Counted from the stretch's first letter, positions 44,160-53,255 are shown. The stretch is DNA of 64,000 bases from Hyphomicrobiales bacterium (GCA_016124805.1 WGND01000006.1:62001-126000); one strand, 5' to 3'. Numbers and translations are program-made. Notes: generated by a model not told the origin, from the sequence alone.

Positions 44160-46028
44160 ATGCATAAGAAATTTTTCATCACATTTCTCGCACTTCTGTT
44201 CACTCATCCGGCCTTCGCAGCCGATGTGCCCGCTGAATATAATCGCGTCGCCAAATGGTGGCACCAAGAGACAGGTGTAGCGCCGCGTTACGATATCGTC
44301 GCGCTGACCAGCCAAACTTATGCCAGCGCTGTCGAGATTGATCGCGCCCAAATCATGAAAACGATGATGGACCGGATGCGCGCGGATGTAGATAGTCTGG
44401 ACGTGAGCGATGATGTTTATGTCATTCGCATTCGAACGCAGCTTTCAGAATATGACCCGCGTGAAGGTGGCTTCTTTGCCAGCCTGTTCTCAGGGGCGTC
44501 CTTTATCCCGATACAGAGCCCCAATCTGAGCGCGGAACCCGACAAGGGTTTTGCAGGGGGCGCGCTGGGTGACGGCTATGAACTTCATTTCCTGAATGCA
44601 CCTGACTTCTATTTTTATCCGGCCTCCGAAGACCAGGGCCGCTCACTGATGCAACAAGGCGGCCGCAATCCGAACGTCATCATTGAATTTCGCCTGCAAC
44701 CCATTGCCGCTGAAATGGCGCCACCGGGCGCGGAAAGCCGACGTATTTATGGTCGCGTCATTGAAGCGAAAATCGAATTGAACAAGGCCATTGTTTTTAC
44801 ACGCAGCGTTGCACCCGTAGCACCGGCAGACATGGCGGCCGCGCGAAAGGAGACGCTCGCCGTCATTCGCAATCCGGACGACCTGACCATGGCCATGATG
44901 TGGCACAAAATTGTTGATGGACCGGAACCTGACTGGGCACAGCTCGTCGCAGGCGACCGCTATTTGCAGCGGGCTGACGTTTTTGCCCGCGACGAAGTGG
45001 AGCAAAGCCTTATTGCGCAGTCGAAAGCTTATTATGATCGCCTTGACCCTGAAACGCCTTTCCGTTTCACGGTCAATGCCAATGTCGGACCCTATGATGT
45101 GGCCGCGCAGAAATTTCCAATCGAATTGGGAGGCACCGTGGTTTACCGCCACATGTTCCCTTTCAAATATTATGCGGATGATGCCGAACGGGCTGCCATT
45201 ATTTCCCAAACAGGACCCGGATTTGCCCTGCCCGTCTCGGCCTTCACGGAATTCCGTTTGGCTTTTGACAATGGTACAGAACTTGAAGGCTTTCACGCCG
45301 ATCAGGAAACCGCTCGCGCCATTGGCCTCAATCTGCAGGGACAGGCAGAGGTGGCAGTCCGATCCATGCGGGCCGAGACATGGGAAAGTCGCGACCGTCG
45401 CAAGGCGGATAAATATCTTGTCACCCGGATTGAGGGCTTGCGCGTAACAGATCCGACATCAGGCAAACTGCTCTATGAGACAACGCTTGAGCCTTATCGT
45501 GGCCCGATCGAGGTGACACAACACAAGCCGGAAGCGGAAGGCTTTGAAGGTGTTGAGCCTTATAGTGTCGAAATACGCGGATTGAAGCTCGGCATGTCGG
45601 AAGCCGAGTTTATGGCGGCTGCAAAATCAACTTTCGGCGCCGTCGGTCCTGACAAGGAGAGCCCCGCCAAACTGCGTTACCGGGGCGACAATAATGAGCG
45701 GGGCTATGTGATCCTGGATCAGGACCGCAATGTGAAAGCCATCTCCTATGTGCGCAGCTGGAAGGGTGAGCAGACCCAGCCCGTCTATGAGGCAACAATC
45801 AAGAAATATGGCGTCCCGGGCGCCGGGTTTCTTCCGCGCAACGACCCGCGCAAGATGCGCGATATGGAAGCCGAAATGAAATGGACCACCAATGCTGCCC
45901 GCGTGGGCGGCTTTACCGGCCGCGTTTGGTATTGGGATTACCAGAAAGAGACCACACTCTATCTTGACCTTGAAGATCGCAGGAAAGCCAATTTCGAGCC
46001 ACCCAAGCCAACCATTTCTCTGGAATAG
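44160..46028 (+). CDS. Secreted protein of unknown function, DUF4852-like
   Basis: A 622-residue exported protein with a clear Sec signal peptide (residues 1-20, cleavage after PAFA). The region YDIVALTSQTYASAVEIDRAQIMKTMMDRM follows. There is a long mixed region without motifs I can name, and a C-terminal part around LKLGMSEAEFMAAAKSTFG, an element often seen in small periplasmic repeat domains. I recall the N-terminal pattern in a family called DUF4852, but this is not certain. There are no transmembrane helices beyond the signal. It stands alone. The convergent gene begins five bases past its stop. Confidence 0.65.
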   Translation: MHKKFFITFLALLFTHPAFAADVPAEYNRVAKWWHQETGVAPRYDIVALTSQTYASAVEIDRAQIMKTMMDRMRADVDSLDVSDDVYVIRIRTQLSEYDPREGGFFASLFSGASFIPIQSPNLSAEPDKGFAGGALGDGYELHFLNAPDFYFYPASEDQGRSLMQQGGRNPNVIIEFRLQPIAAEMAPPGAESRRIYGRVIEAKIELNKAIVFTRSVAPVAPADMAAARKETLAVIRNPDDLTMAMMWHKIVDGPEPDWAQLVAGDRYLQRADVFARDEVEQSLIAQSKAYYDRLDPETPFRFTVNANVGPYDVAAQKFPIELGGTVVYRHMFPFKYYADDAERAAIISQTGPGFALPVSAFTEFRLAFDNGTELEGFHADQETARAIGLNLQGQAEVAVRSMRAETWESRDRRKADKYLVTRIEGLRVTDPTSGKLLYETTLEPYRGPIEVTQHKPEAEGFEGVEPYSVEIRGLKLGMSEAEFMAAAKSTFGAVGPDKESPAKLRYRGDNNERGYVILDQDRNVKAISYVRSWKGEQTQPVYEATIKKYGVPGAGFLPRNDPRKMRDMEAEMKWTTNAARVGGFTGRVWYWDYQKETTLYLDLEDRRKANFEPPKPTISLE

Positions 46029-46032
46029 GGGA

Positions 46033-46794
46033 TCAGACGGCTGTCTCGCCAGGATGGCGACCGGCGCGCTGCGGAAAGATCAGTATACAGAGAATAACAA
46101 GTACACCAATGACAAGTGATGCCATCGGACGACTGAGATCGAGCCCGCCGGCGTCAATCGGCTTGTCCAGCAGATCGCCGACTGTCGCGCCAAGAGGACG
46201 GGTCAGGATGAAGGCAATCCAGAAAAGGGCGACCACCGAAAAGCGCTTGGTGTAATAGGCCAGCGCAACCAAAGCCAGCATCGCGCCGAAAATCAGGGCA
46301 CCGCCCTCATAGCCCGGACCTGAATCGGCCACCCAGTCCCCCAGTGCCGTGCCAAGGGTTTGGGAGAAGGTGATGGTCAGCCAGTAAAAGGCTTCCACAC
46401 GTGGTGTCGATACGGTGTTGACCGAGATTGTGCCCTCCGAGCGGTGCCAGGCAAAAAGCGAGACCATCACGCAAGCCAGAAGCAGGGTCGATCCGCCTGC
46501 ATAGCCGATACCCATCGAGCGGGTGGCGAAGTCGGCCATGGTGGTGCCGGCCGTTGTCGAGGCGACGATGGTGGCCCAATAAAGTGCGGGATGAAATTTC
46601 TTCGCTGTTATCTGCGCAATCACCAGCGCAACAAGAATTGTCAGGAAAATGCCCGTCCCGACGAGATAGCCCAGATTCATCGACATGGAGACGGTGTCGC
46701 CCCCTGTCTCGCCCAATGTCGTCGCCAGAATCTTGATGATCCAGAAGCCCAGCGTGACGGCGGGGACTTTGCTCAAGGCATCTTGTCGGGTCAT
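46033..46794 (-). CDS. Polytopic membrane protein with four internal repeats (COG4705-like)
   Basis: A 253-residue protein with about eight membrane segments. Four repeated units share the pattern T-x-G-x-x-x-x-D: ATTLGETGGDTVS, TAGTTMADFATRS, SQTLGTALGDWVAD and RPLGATVGDLLDKP. The pattern recalls the uncharacterised COG4705 membrane family. The ATG at 46794 starts a protein with a plausible cytoplasmic N-terminus; the frame opens 13 codons earlier with TTG. Function unknown. The repeated acidic residues inside membranes suggest transport or metal binding, but this is inference. Confidence 0.8.
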   Translation of the reverse strand: MTRQDALSKVPAVTLGFWIIKILATTLGETGGDTVSMSMNLGYLVGTGIFLTILVALVIAQITAKKFHPALYWATIVASTTAGTTMADFATRSMGIGYAGGSTLLLACVMVSLFAWHRSEGTISVNTVSTPRVEAFYWLTITFSQTLGTALGDWVADSGPGYEGGALIFGAMLALVALAYYTKRFSVVALFWIAFILTRPLGATVGDLLDKPIDAGGLDLSRPMASLVIGVLVILCILIFPQRAGRHPGETAV

Positions 46795-46891
46795 GGGATA
46801 CTCGTCCAATCTGTTAACGCGAATAATTCGCAACAGTTAGGACAAAGCGCCCAGCCTCGTCAAAATACAGTTTTGTATTGTGCGGAAAGGT

Positions 46892-47665
46892 CTATGCCTT
46901 CAATCGGATGTCAGGCACAGAACTGAAATTCACCTTTGGCAGCATTTCGAATGCCGGACGGGCAAACCAGTAGCCCTGGAACAGGCGGATCCCGGCGGCC
47001 TTCAGAACTGCAAATTCGGCTTCTGTCTCAATGCCCTCTGCGAGAACAGTGATATCGAGCGCCCGGGCGATCCCGACAATACCGGAAACCACAGCCTGAC
47101 GCGCACGACTGGTATCGATGTCCCGAATGATCTTCATGTCGATCTTGATGAGATCGGGCTGGAAATCCACGAGAAGGCCAAGGCCGGCATGTCCCGCGCC
47201 GAAGTCATCAATGGCGGTGGTAAAGCCATGCTTGCGATATTCGGTAATGATGTTCGTCAGATGCATCGGATCAGAGATTTCTTCGTCTTCCGTAAACTCA
47301 AACATGATGGCGGATTTGGGAAAATCTGAGCGCTTGGCCGCCAATAGCGTCGCCTTGAGACAGGCCGCCGGCTCATAGACGGCATTCGGCATGAAATTGA
47401 TCGAGAGCTTCAGATTTTCATCTGCTGGAAACAGGCGAGCCGCCAATTCGATTGCCTTGACCCGGCAAGCCTGATCGAACCGGTATTTCTGTTCCGGCGC
47501 AACGCGTGCAAGCATCGTGGGCGCGCCTTCGCCAACCGTCCCGCGAATTAGAGCTTCGTAACCCCAGACTCGCGCATTCGCGGTGTCATAGATCGGCTGA
47601 AAGGCCATGGAGAAATCGAAATCGAGTTCGATACTGTTTTGGCAACCTTCACAAGATTTGGTCAT
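46892..47665 (-). CDS. EAL-domain protein (cyclic-di-GMP phosphodiesterase)
   Basis: A 257-residue single EAL domain with no GGDEF partner. The motifs are YEALIRG (EAL), NFMPNAV (metal Asn), FEFTEDE (metal Glu), AIDDFGAGHAGLGLL (metal Asp pair), IKIDMKIIRDI (Lys), LAEGIETEAEF (Glu) and FQGYWFARP. All catalytic residues known for active phosphodiesterases are present, so it probably hydrolyses c-di-GMP to pGpG. The N-terminus has a short CxxC pair (SCEGCQN) that could bind a metal or be redox-sensitive. It is the last chromosomal gene before the element. Confidence 0.92.
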   Translation of the reverse strand: MTKSCEGCQNSIELDFDFSMAFQPIYDTANARVWGYEALIRGTVGEGAPTMLARVAPEQKYRFDQACRVKAIELAARLFPADENLKLSINFMPNAVYEPAACLKATLLAAKRSDFPKSAIMFEFTEDEEISDPMHLTNIITEYRKHGFTTAIDDFGAGHAGLGLLVDFQPDLIKIDMKIIRDIDTSRARQAVVSGIVGIARALDITVLAEGIETEAEFAVLKAAGIRLFQGYWFARPAFEMLPKVNFSSVPDIRLKA

Positions 47666-47733
47666 ATTGCATTTCGCCTATGGGAGTTGAACCCAAGACT
47701 TTACGCTCAGACTATTTAAGGAAAGTTGAAAAT

Positions 47734-47788
47734 TGGTGCCCCTGGCCGGACTCGAACCAGCACTCCCTTGCGAGAAGCAGATTTTGAG
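47734..47788 (-). other. 3' fragment of tRNA-Leu(CAA): probable left attachment site
   Basis: On the minus strand the sequence runs from the anticodon loop (CTCAAAA) through a variable arm, the T arm (GCTGG TTCGAGT CCGGC) and the acceptor half CAGGGGC to the encoded CCA (47734-47736). The 5' half of the tRNA is missing: upstream of the loop the sequence no longer pairs with TCTGC. This is the standard mark of integration into a tRNA-Leu gene. The 3' half stayed on the chromosomal side, and the 5' half with a copied 3' end should lie at the other end of the element. Confidence 0.85.
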
Positions 47789-47974
47789 CCGGCCTGAAGC
47801 GTCTATGCTAAACCTCGCCGAACGCAAGTAAGAATGCGAAAACCTACTACGATCAAAGACTTATCTTGCATCGTGGGGCTTTCAATCTTCTCCATGGCTT
47901 TCGGCAATGACCGGGAGCCGTCTGCCTGAGTGCCCCTATTCGGCTCCTAGAATTCTAAGGTTTGGAGACGATAG

Positions 47975-49384
47975 ATGGCCAAAATCAAGCTCACCAAGAC
48001 TGCGGTGGATGCCGCAACCCCGAAGGACCGCGATTACGAACTCCGCGATACACTCGTACCGGGATTCATGCTGAAAGTCACGCCCGCAGGGCGGAAGACC
48101 TTCATGCTCCAATATCAGACCAACTCCGGTGTTCGCCGGAAGCCTGCCATCGGACGCTTCGGCGAACTGACCGTCGAGCAGGCGAGAAAGATCGCCCAGG
48201 ATTGGTTGGCCGAAGTCCGTCAGGGCAATGATCCGAGCGCCGAGAAGTCAGCGGCGCGCGCGGCCCCGACCATGAAGCAGCTCTGCGACAAGTTCATTGA
48301 GGACTATTCCAAGCTGCACAACAAGCCGAGCACGGTTGAGGGCAACGAACTCAATATCAAGAACCACATCGTTCCCCGGCTTGGCCGGATGAAGGTTCAT
48401 GAGGTAACGCGGGCCGACATCTCCGGCCTGATGACCGCGATGTCGGATCGACCGGTCATCGCGAACCGGACCCTCGCTTGCCTCCGCAAGATGTTCAATC
48501 TCTCCGAGATCTGGGGCTATCGCCCCGACGGGTCCAACCCCTGCCGCCATGTCCAGAAATATGCCGAGAAGGGATCGACGCGGTTCATTACCGACGACGA
48601 GCTGCGCAAGCTGTTCACCTACCTCGACGCAGCGGACCGGGAAGGACTTGAGCATCCTTTCCTGACGCTGGCGATCCGCCTGCAATTCGAGTTCGCTGCC
48701 CGCATGTCGGAGGTGCTGTCCCTTGAATGGGACTGGATCGATTTCGAGCAGCGCCGCGTCACCTGGCCGGACAGCAAGACCGGCGGCATCACGAAGCCGC
48801 TCAGCGATGAAGCCTATCGTCTCCTGACCGAAGCGCCGCGCTTCGAGGATTCGCCGTTCGTCTGCCCTTCCATCTTTGATCCCTCCAAGCCGATGACGGA
48901 GAACACCTATCATCATGGTTGGCGGCGGGTGCTGACGCGCGCCGGGGTCCCCCACGTCGGCACCCACGGTATCCGGCATCGCGCCGCCACGGACATCGCC
49001 AATTCCGGCGTGCCGTTGAAGGTCGGCATGGCGCTGACGGCCCATAAGACTGTCGCCATGTTCATGCGCTACATCCACAACGAGGATGACCCGGTTCGGT
49101 CCGCAGCCGATATGGTCGCTGCCCGTCGCCGATCGGTCGTGACGCCAAACGCACCCACAGTCGACGTGCAGGAGCCGGAGGGGATTGAAGGGACACCGAC
49201 CGTCGCCCCCGAGCCGGTTGGGGAAACCAGCCCGTCCGGCCCGCCGGCCGGTCTCGAAGATGGAAAGTACAAATCCCGCACCAAGGTCGGAAACTACCGA
49301 CCTTTCCGTCACCGGAAGGGCGACAACCGCACCGTTCCACCAGGAACGCGGCGCGACGCCGTCAGCGCGGAGGCCGCAGAATGA
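47975..49384 (+). CDS. int: Tyrosine-type integrase (P4/DUF4102-type)
   Basis: A 469-residue tyrosine recombinase. Residues about 3-85 are an Arm-binding DUF4102 domain (LTKTAVDAATPKDRDYELRDTLVPGF), and about 95-180 a core-binding domain. The catalytic residues are Arg243 (AARMSEVLSL), His331 and Arg334 (THGIRHRAA), His357 (TAHKT) and the nucleophile Tyr366 (MRYIH). An extra 90-residue Pro/Gly-rich C-terminus is unusual. It is read away from the tRNA-Leu fragment 186 bases upstream, which fits an enzyme acting on that site. Its stop overlaps the next gene by four bases. Confidence 0.95.
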   Translation: MAKIKLTKTAVDAATPKDRDYELRDTLVPGFMLKVTPAGRKTFMLQYQTNSGVRRKPAIGRFGELTVEQARKIAQDWLAEVRQGNDPSAEKSAARAAPTMKQLCDKFIEDYSKLHNKPSTVEGNELNIKNHIVPRLGRMKVHEVTRADISGLMTAMSDRPVIANRTLACLRKMFNLSEIWGYRPDGSNPCRHVQKYAEKGSTRFITDDELRKLFTYLDAADREGLEHPFLTLAIRLQFEFAARMSEVLSLEWDWIDFEQRRVTWPDSKTGGITKPLSDEAYRLLTEAPRFEDSPFVCPSIFDPSKPMTENTYHHGWRRVLTRAGVPHVGTHGIRHRAATDIANSGVPLKVGMALTAHKTVAMFMRYIHNEDDPVRSAADMVAARRRSVVTPNAPTVDVQEPEGIEGTPTVAPEPVGETSPSGPPAGLEDGKYKSRTKVGNYRPFRHRKGDNRTVPPGTRRDAVSAEAAE

Positions 49385-49671
49385 AAGCCTCCAAATCCCA
49401 ACCCACACACCGGGTATGGTCCGATATGATAGCCGAGCGCGCCATCGCGCTCGGCTCCGAATGGCTGCGCACGCGCCAAGCGGCGCTTTACCTCAACCTG
49501 TCCTATCGCACGCTGGAAGAGCTTCGCTCCTCCAGCGGTGGCCCAACCTACCGCAAGGTCGACGGGACAGAGCCCTTTCGGATGGATGAACTCGACGCCT
49601 GGATCGGTTCCCGTAGCTTCACCTCGACCTCAGAGGAAATCCAAGCGGGCAAGGAGAGCCGCAATGCGTAG
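49381..49671 (+). CDS. Excisionase-like helix-turn-helix protein (first of two)
   Basis: A 96-residue protein. Its central part, WLRTRQAALYLNLSYRTLEELRSSSGGPTYRKVDG, matches the winged-helix MerR/AlpA-type fold used by excisionases and by regulators of integrases (helix, turn at NLSYRTLEEL, wing). It overlaps the integrase stop (ATGA at 49381-49384), so it is translationally coupled. Its likely role is to promote excision or to regulate the integrase. Confidence 0.82.
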   Translation: MKASKSQPTHRVWSDMIAERAIALGSEWLRTRQAALYLNLSYRTLEELRSSSGGPTYRKVDGTEPFRMDELDAWIGSRSFTSTSEEIQAGKESRNA

Positions 49672-49963
49672 CAGTAATTCACAAAGCCGCTGGCCTTCGA
49701 CCGATCTTCTCAGACGCGCCGCCTTCGTGAAAGAAGCCGGCCCCGTCCGCTTTGTCGATACCGAAGCTGCCGCCCGGTATCTCGCCCTGGAGGCCCATAC
49801 GCTGGAGTGTTATCGCTCGCTCGGTGGTGGCCCGATCTTCCATAAGTTCGGTCGTTACGTTCGCTATGCGGTCGATGATTTGGATGCGTGGGCGGCTTCT
49901 TGCCGGCGCGTGACGACGGCAGTGCCAGTCGAGGCCACCATACCCCCAATTGGGCACACATAG
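49664..49963 (+). CDS. Excisionase-like helix-turn-helix protein (second)
   Basis: A 99-residue protein whose central segment, VRFVDTEAAARYLALEAHTLECYRSLGGGPIFHKFGRYVRYAVDDLDAWA, is the same fold as its neighbour. It starts at ATG 49664 with AAGGAGAG upstream, overlapping the end of the previous gene. Having two such proteins in a row is common in alphaproteobacterial elements, where one may act as Xis and one as a regulator. The integrase transcript ends here; the next gene is on the other strand. Confidence 0.82.
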   Translation: MRSSNSQSRWPSTDLLRRAAFVKEAGPVRFVDTEAAARYLALEAHTLECYRSLGGGPIFHKFGRYVRYAVDDLDAWAASCRRVTTAVPVEATIPPIGHT

Positions 49964-50027
49964 CCCAAAGGCTTCACCGCTCGCACGTTTCTTCGTCGGC
50001 TACGCTACCGTCGATAGTTACGGCGAC

Positions 50028-50558
50028 TTACCGGCGTCCTTTAGCCCAGGGCTCACTGTGTTTCATGCCGACCATGGCGTCGAAAGCTGCCAATTTTGCT
50101 TCATCCTGGGTGGCGTAGGGCAGCTTCGAGGTCCTCTGATAACCGCTGGGCCGGTGCTCTACGCGGCCGCCCCAGATGGTCCCCTTGGAATAGATGACGA
50201 CATTGAAGCCGTCATTCGTGTTCAGAAACTCGTTCCCGGCCGCGGACGTGCGCCATGCCCTCTGTAACCAGCGCGCGCGACGGCTGCGATCGTTCTTGTA
50301 GGCGGCTTCGCGCTTGCGAGCCCCAACCAGATCTTCCTCCATGTGGCCGGCGCAGACGCAGCCGACGCGCAGGATCTCGTCATAAGCGGGATGCTCCATC
50401 GCATGGACGAAGCGGACTTGCCGCGCTTCGCACATCTCACAGAGGTGGTCTTGCTCGTCACGTTCCTCGATGTCGACGCAACGCCAGCCCTTGTGCGGGA
50501 CACCCGGCTGATTCCATTTTCCGGTTCCGGTCGTTTCGTCCGAACCCGAGCCGACCAT
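50028..50558 (-). CDS. Cysteine/histidine-rich hypothetical protein (operon gene 4)
   Basis: A 176-residue protein. It has CEMCEARQVRFVHAMEHPAYDEILRVGCVCAGHMEED, a C-x2-C pair about 28 residues before a G-C-V-C-A-G-H unit, which is a likely zinc-binding module. The second half is basic and aromatic (KGTIWGGRVEH). I do not recognise a named function; similar Zn-type small proteins occur as accessory genes. It starts one base after the stop of the REase gene, and is the last of four tightly packed genes, so it belongs to the same operon. Confidence 0.75.
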   Translation of the reverse strand: MVGSGSDETTGTGKWNQPGVPHKGWRCVDIEERDEQDHLCEMCEARQVRFVHAMEHPAYDEILRVGCVCAGHMEEDLVGARKREAAYKNDRSRRARWLQRAWRTSAAGNEFLNTNDGFNVVIYSKGTIWGGRVEHRPSGYQRTSKLPYATQDEAKLAAFDAMVGMKHSEPWAKGRR

Positions 50559-50559
50559 G

Positions 50560-51471
50560 TCAGCGCGCCTGGAACGTCAAGTCGCGCACCGGAATGTATG
50601 CGCGATTCGTTTCCGCGGCGCGACGCGCCTTTTCTTCGAGAACCTCGATAAGCGAAACACGCCTGGACAGCACCTCGTAAAGGTCGAGCCCGTCGACACA
50701 GATGAGGTTCGTCTGCCGGCCGCGGCTGAATGCATCCAGGCCGTCCTGGGTGAAGCCTGAATTGCTGACAAAAAGGCCGCGCGCCCATGCAGCCTTGCCA
50801 GCAACCTTGCCGGAAAACGCCATGAGATCAGCAAAGCCGATTTGCGGCCCATGCCACTTGGCTTCGACCAGATATGTTTCGGTGTGGAGCCGAAAGCTCC
50901 CGTCGATCTGCTCGCCCACGATGCGGAAGGAGCCGCGCGGCGCGAGGTCGAACGCGGCGAACACGTCCGTCAGGAACCCCTCAAAGCGCAACCCGCGTTC
51001 CTGCGGACCCAATCCGCTCACTTCAATCAGCCGAGCAACGAGCGCCTGCGCCGATGCCTCCGACAAGATAACCCTGGAAGACGCGGGAGCCGCCTTCGCT
51101 GGCTCCCCAAAGCTCTTCAGGAAGGCCGGATCGAGCAGATCCGGAATCTTGAACGAAACACCCGGAAGGGCTGTGTTCAACCGATCGATCTCGCCGCGGG
51201 TTAGAGGATTGCCCTTGCCGCGCCGCCACGTCATCGACTGGTGGACGACCGCGATGATCAACGCCGTGAAACGGTCCCGGCGGCGATCAAGGGTCAATTT
51301 CAGAAGTTCAACGATCGCCGGCCGTTTGCTTCCGCCCGTCCAGAACTCCCCTACGCCGGCTTGGGTGGCGGCGAGGGGAAAGGCCGTCTTGTTGTTGCCG
51401 CTGCCGGGCAAAAACTCGTACAGTAGATCGGCTATATTCTCTACAGCTTGCGCCTCCGCCAGCGACAGCAT
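50560..51471 (-). CDS. PD-(D/E)XK restriction endonuclease, Mrr-like (operon gene 3)
   Basis: A 303-residue protein. Residues about 160-260 hold a Mrr-like endonuclease core: [16 protein letters not shown] as the first helix, GEQIDGSF with the catalytic Asp near 190, and YLVEAKWH with the E-x-K pair near 203-205. The N-terminal 150 residues are helical, with no motif I can name, and may recognise DNA or a partner. ATG 51471 has AAAGGA upstream; a GTG at 51474 is possible. No methyltransferase accompanies it, so it is not a classical R-M system. It may cut modified or foreign DNA, or act as a suicide nuclease. Confidence 0.82.
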   Translation of the reverse strand: MLSLAEAQAVENIADLLYEFLPGSGNNKTAFPLAATQAGVGEFWTGGSKRPAIVELLKLTLDRRRDRFTALIIAVVHQSMTWRRGKGNPLTRGEIDRLNTALPGVSFKIPDLLDPAFLKSFGEPAKAAPASSRVILSEASAQALVARLIEVSGLGPQERGLRFEGFLTDVFAAFDLAPRGSFRIVGEQIDGSFRLHTETYLVEAKWHGPQIGFADLMAFSGKVAGKAAWARGLFVSNSGFTQDGLDAFSRGRQTNLICVDGLDLYEVLSRRVSLIEVLEEKARRAAETNRAYIPVRDLTFQAR

Positions 51472-51474
51472 CAC

Positions 51475-52587
51475 TTAGTCCTTTGACGAAACGAGAGTGA
51501 GCGACGGCCGTGACCGGCCCCCTTCGCTTCGGCGCGCAATGCCATCGAGACTTGTCAACGCGAGGCCGAACACCAGTTCGTCGATATCGGTGGAATGGAC
51601 CCGCAACGCCTCGGCGATCTCCTCCTTGCTGACCCCCTCCGCCCGCAGCGCCGAGAACACCTTTTGCAGCACTTGTGAGACTTCGCGCGGTCCGCCGTCA
51701 GGCTCCTTCTTGCGATATCCACGCGACGAGATCTCGATGTAGAGCTTTCGATAATGCCATTCCGAAAGAAGGTCGAGCTTGTGGAGACGATAGGTCATCG
51801 CGGCGAGTGAGACCCCCCACACCTTCTTCAATCGCATCAGATTGTCGATGGTGGCGAACCGCGGCGCGTGCGCACGCACGCTCGCCGGCGGCATCAGCAA
51901 GGCCGAGGCGAAGGCGTTCGCATCCTGCTCCGCCTCCTGACCGCTGGGAGCGGCATGCCGGTGTAGAACCAGGTGGCCCAACTCGTGCGCGGCATCGAAC
52001 CGTCCATGTTCGGCGGATTTGAGCGTGTTGAGAAAGACGAAGGGGCGGTCGCGCCGCCACATCGAAAAGGCGTCGACCTCGACCGCGTCGATGGCGAGCG
52101 AATAGACGCGCACGCCCTTCGACTCCAGCAAATGCACCATGTTCTTGATCGCGAGCTCGCCTAGTCCCCAAGCCTGACGCACGGCAGCAGCCGCGCTCTC
52201 GGGACTAGCGTCCCGACCGAGATCGGGAAGATCGGAGGGCGGCAGGTCAAAGCGTGCCTCGATCCATTCGTTGAGCAGCATGGCGACGGCGCCGCTACCG
52301 AGGGCTGTATCCCTCTGGCGTGCCGTCATCTTAGACAAGGACCGGAAGCTGGCCGTGTCGATCGCCGGCTCTTCGATATCGTCGCCGAAGAAGAACTCTT
52401 GCGGAAACTTCAGGGTGCGCGCGATGACCGTCAGACGATCAGGCTCCGGGTTGAACTCACCGGTCTCGTAAGCCGACACCGAGCGCAATTCGACGCCGAT
52501 GCTCGCCGCCAATCGCGTCTTGGTAAGTCCGCGCCGGCGGCGCGCCCAGGTCAGGCGAGTCGGGTTAAAGACGTCAACGGCACTCAT
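51475..52587 (-). CDS. XRE-HTH and ImmA/IrrE-type metallopeptidase fusion (operon gene 2)
   Basis: A 370-residue protein with an XRE-type helix-turn-helix at about residues 10-65 (RLAASIGVELRSVSAYETGEF). An ImmA/IrrE-type zinc metallopeptidase at about 160-240 carries HELGH at 201-205 and the following ANAFASALLMP. In known phage and ICE systems such proteases cleave an XRE repressor when DNA is damaged. Here both functions are on one chain, as in many regulators of stress and toxin genes. The start overlaps the upstream gene by four bases (ATGA), and its stop touches the REase start. Confidence 0.92.
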   Translation of the reverse strand: MSAVDVFNPTRLTWARRRRGLTKTRLAASIGVELRSVSAYETGEFNPEPDRLTVIARTLKFPQEFFFGDDIEEPAIDTASFRSLSKMTARQRDTALGSGAVAMLLNEWIEARFDLPPSDLPDLGRDASPESAAAAVRQAWGLGELAIKNMVHLLESKGVRVYSLAIDAVEVDAFSMWRRDRPFVFLNTLKSAEHGRFDAAHELGHLVLHRHAAPSGQEAEQDANAFASALLMPPASVRAHAPRFATIDNLMRLKKVWGVSLAAMTYRLHKLDLLSEWHYRKLYIEISSRGYRKKEPDGGPREVSQVLQKVFSALRAEGVSKEEIAEALRVHSTDIDELVFGLALTSLDGIARRSEGGRSRPSLTLVSSKD

Positions 52588-53228
52588 GCTTTCCGCTTCA
52601 CATCGATATCGAGATCCGGACCCACGGGCGCCACGATTTCGATCTCGGAACCGTCTAGCGGAATGGACGGCAACATGATCCGCTCCTGCCAGCGAGTGAT
52701 GCGACCGTCGGGCGAAATCTGGGACGGCAACGACAGCTCACAACGGACTTCGGTCCCGGCGCGGTGAAGCAGCAGGAACCAGGTCAACGGCCCCTCATCA
52801 CCGCGCACATGCGGCATATCCGGCACCGGCAAATCCAATTCGAGCTGCACCTGATTGACCGAGATCGCATCGGCAGTGCTGATCCCCTTCGGTGCCTTGT
52901 TGCTCACGTTCGCGGTCGGAAGCCCCGTCCCAGCGTCGCCAGTCGCGACATTGATCGCCATCGACCCGCGCGGATGGACGACGAGGGCATAGTTCTTTTC
53001 ATCGGAGCGAACCCAGCCGATCGGCAGCAGCCCTTCGCGCAAGGCCGCCACCGCCTCCATCCAGGCGGCGATGCCGATGCCGAAAGGCGGGTGATTGGCG
53101 GTGAAACTGATCCAGGACAGATACCAACGCCGTGCCGCATGCAGTAGAGGCTCCTCGGTCAGACCCATGGAGGCCAACCGGGCGCCCACGTCATCGGGCT
53201 CGGAATAAACGGATAAGGTCGCGGGCAT
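52584..53228 (-). CDS. Protein of unknown function (operon gene 1)
   Basis: A 214-residue soluble protein of mixed alpha/beta composition. It has no recognisable motif; visible marks are RRWYLSWISFTANHPPFGIGIAAW near the N-terminus and a repeated SNKAPKG stretch in the middle. It begins at ATG 53228 with GGGGG upstream; the frame opens four codons earlier with a TTG. It is the first gene after a 28-bp palindrome, and its stop overlaps the start of the XRE-ImmA gene. Being always upstream and tightly linked, it is probably a functional partner rather than a bystander. Confidence 0.72.
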   Translation of the reverse strand: MPATLSVYSEPDDVGARLASMGLTEEPLLHAARRWYLSWISFTANHPPFGIGIAAWMEAVAALREGLLPIGWVRSDEKNYALVVHPRGSMAINVATGDAGTGLPTANVSNKAPKGISTADAISVNQVQLELDLPVPDMPHVRGDEGPLTWFLLLHRAGTEVRCELSLPSQISPDGRITRWQERIMLPSIPLDGSEIEIVAPVGPDLDIDVKRKA

Positions 53229-53255
53229 CGAATCCCCCAAGAGAACAGGTTCCGC

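Noticed and set aside
47690-47720. GGGAGTTGAACCC-like sequence that recalls a T arm, just beside the tRNA-Leu fragment
   Set aside because: No cloverleaf can be built around it. It may be a second remnant but I cannot support it.
47789-47830. The TAGACGC sequence upstream of the tRNA fragment, like the D arm of tRNA-Leu
   Set aside because: The spacing and pairing do not fit a tRNA 5' half, so I treat it as chance.
48248-49408. A 386-codon minus-strand frame opposite the integrase
   Set aside because: The plus strand has all integrase catalytic residues; the reverse frame has no motif.
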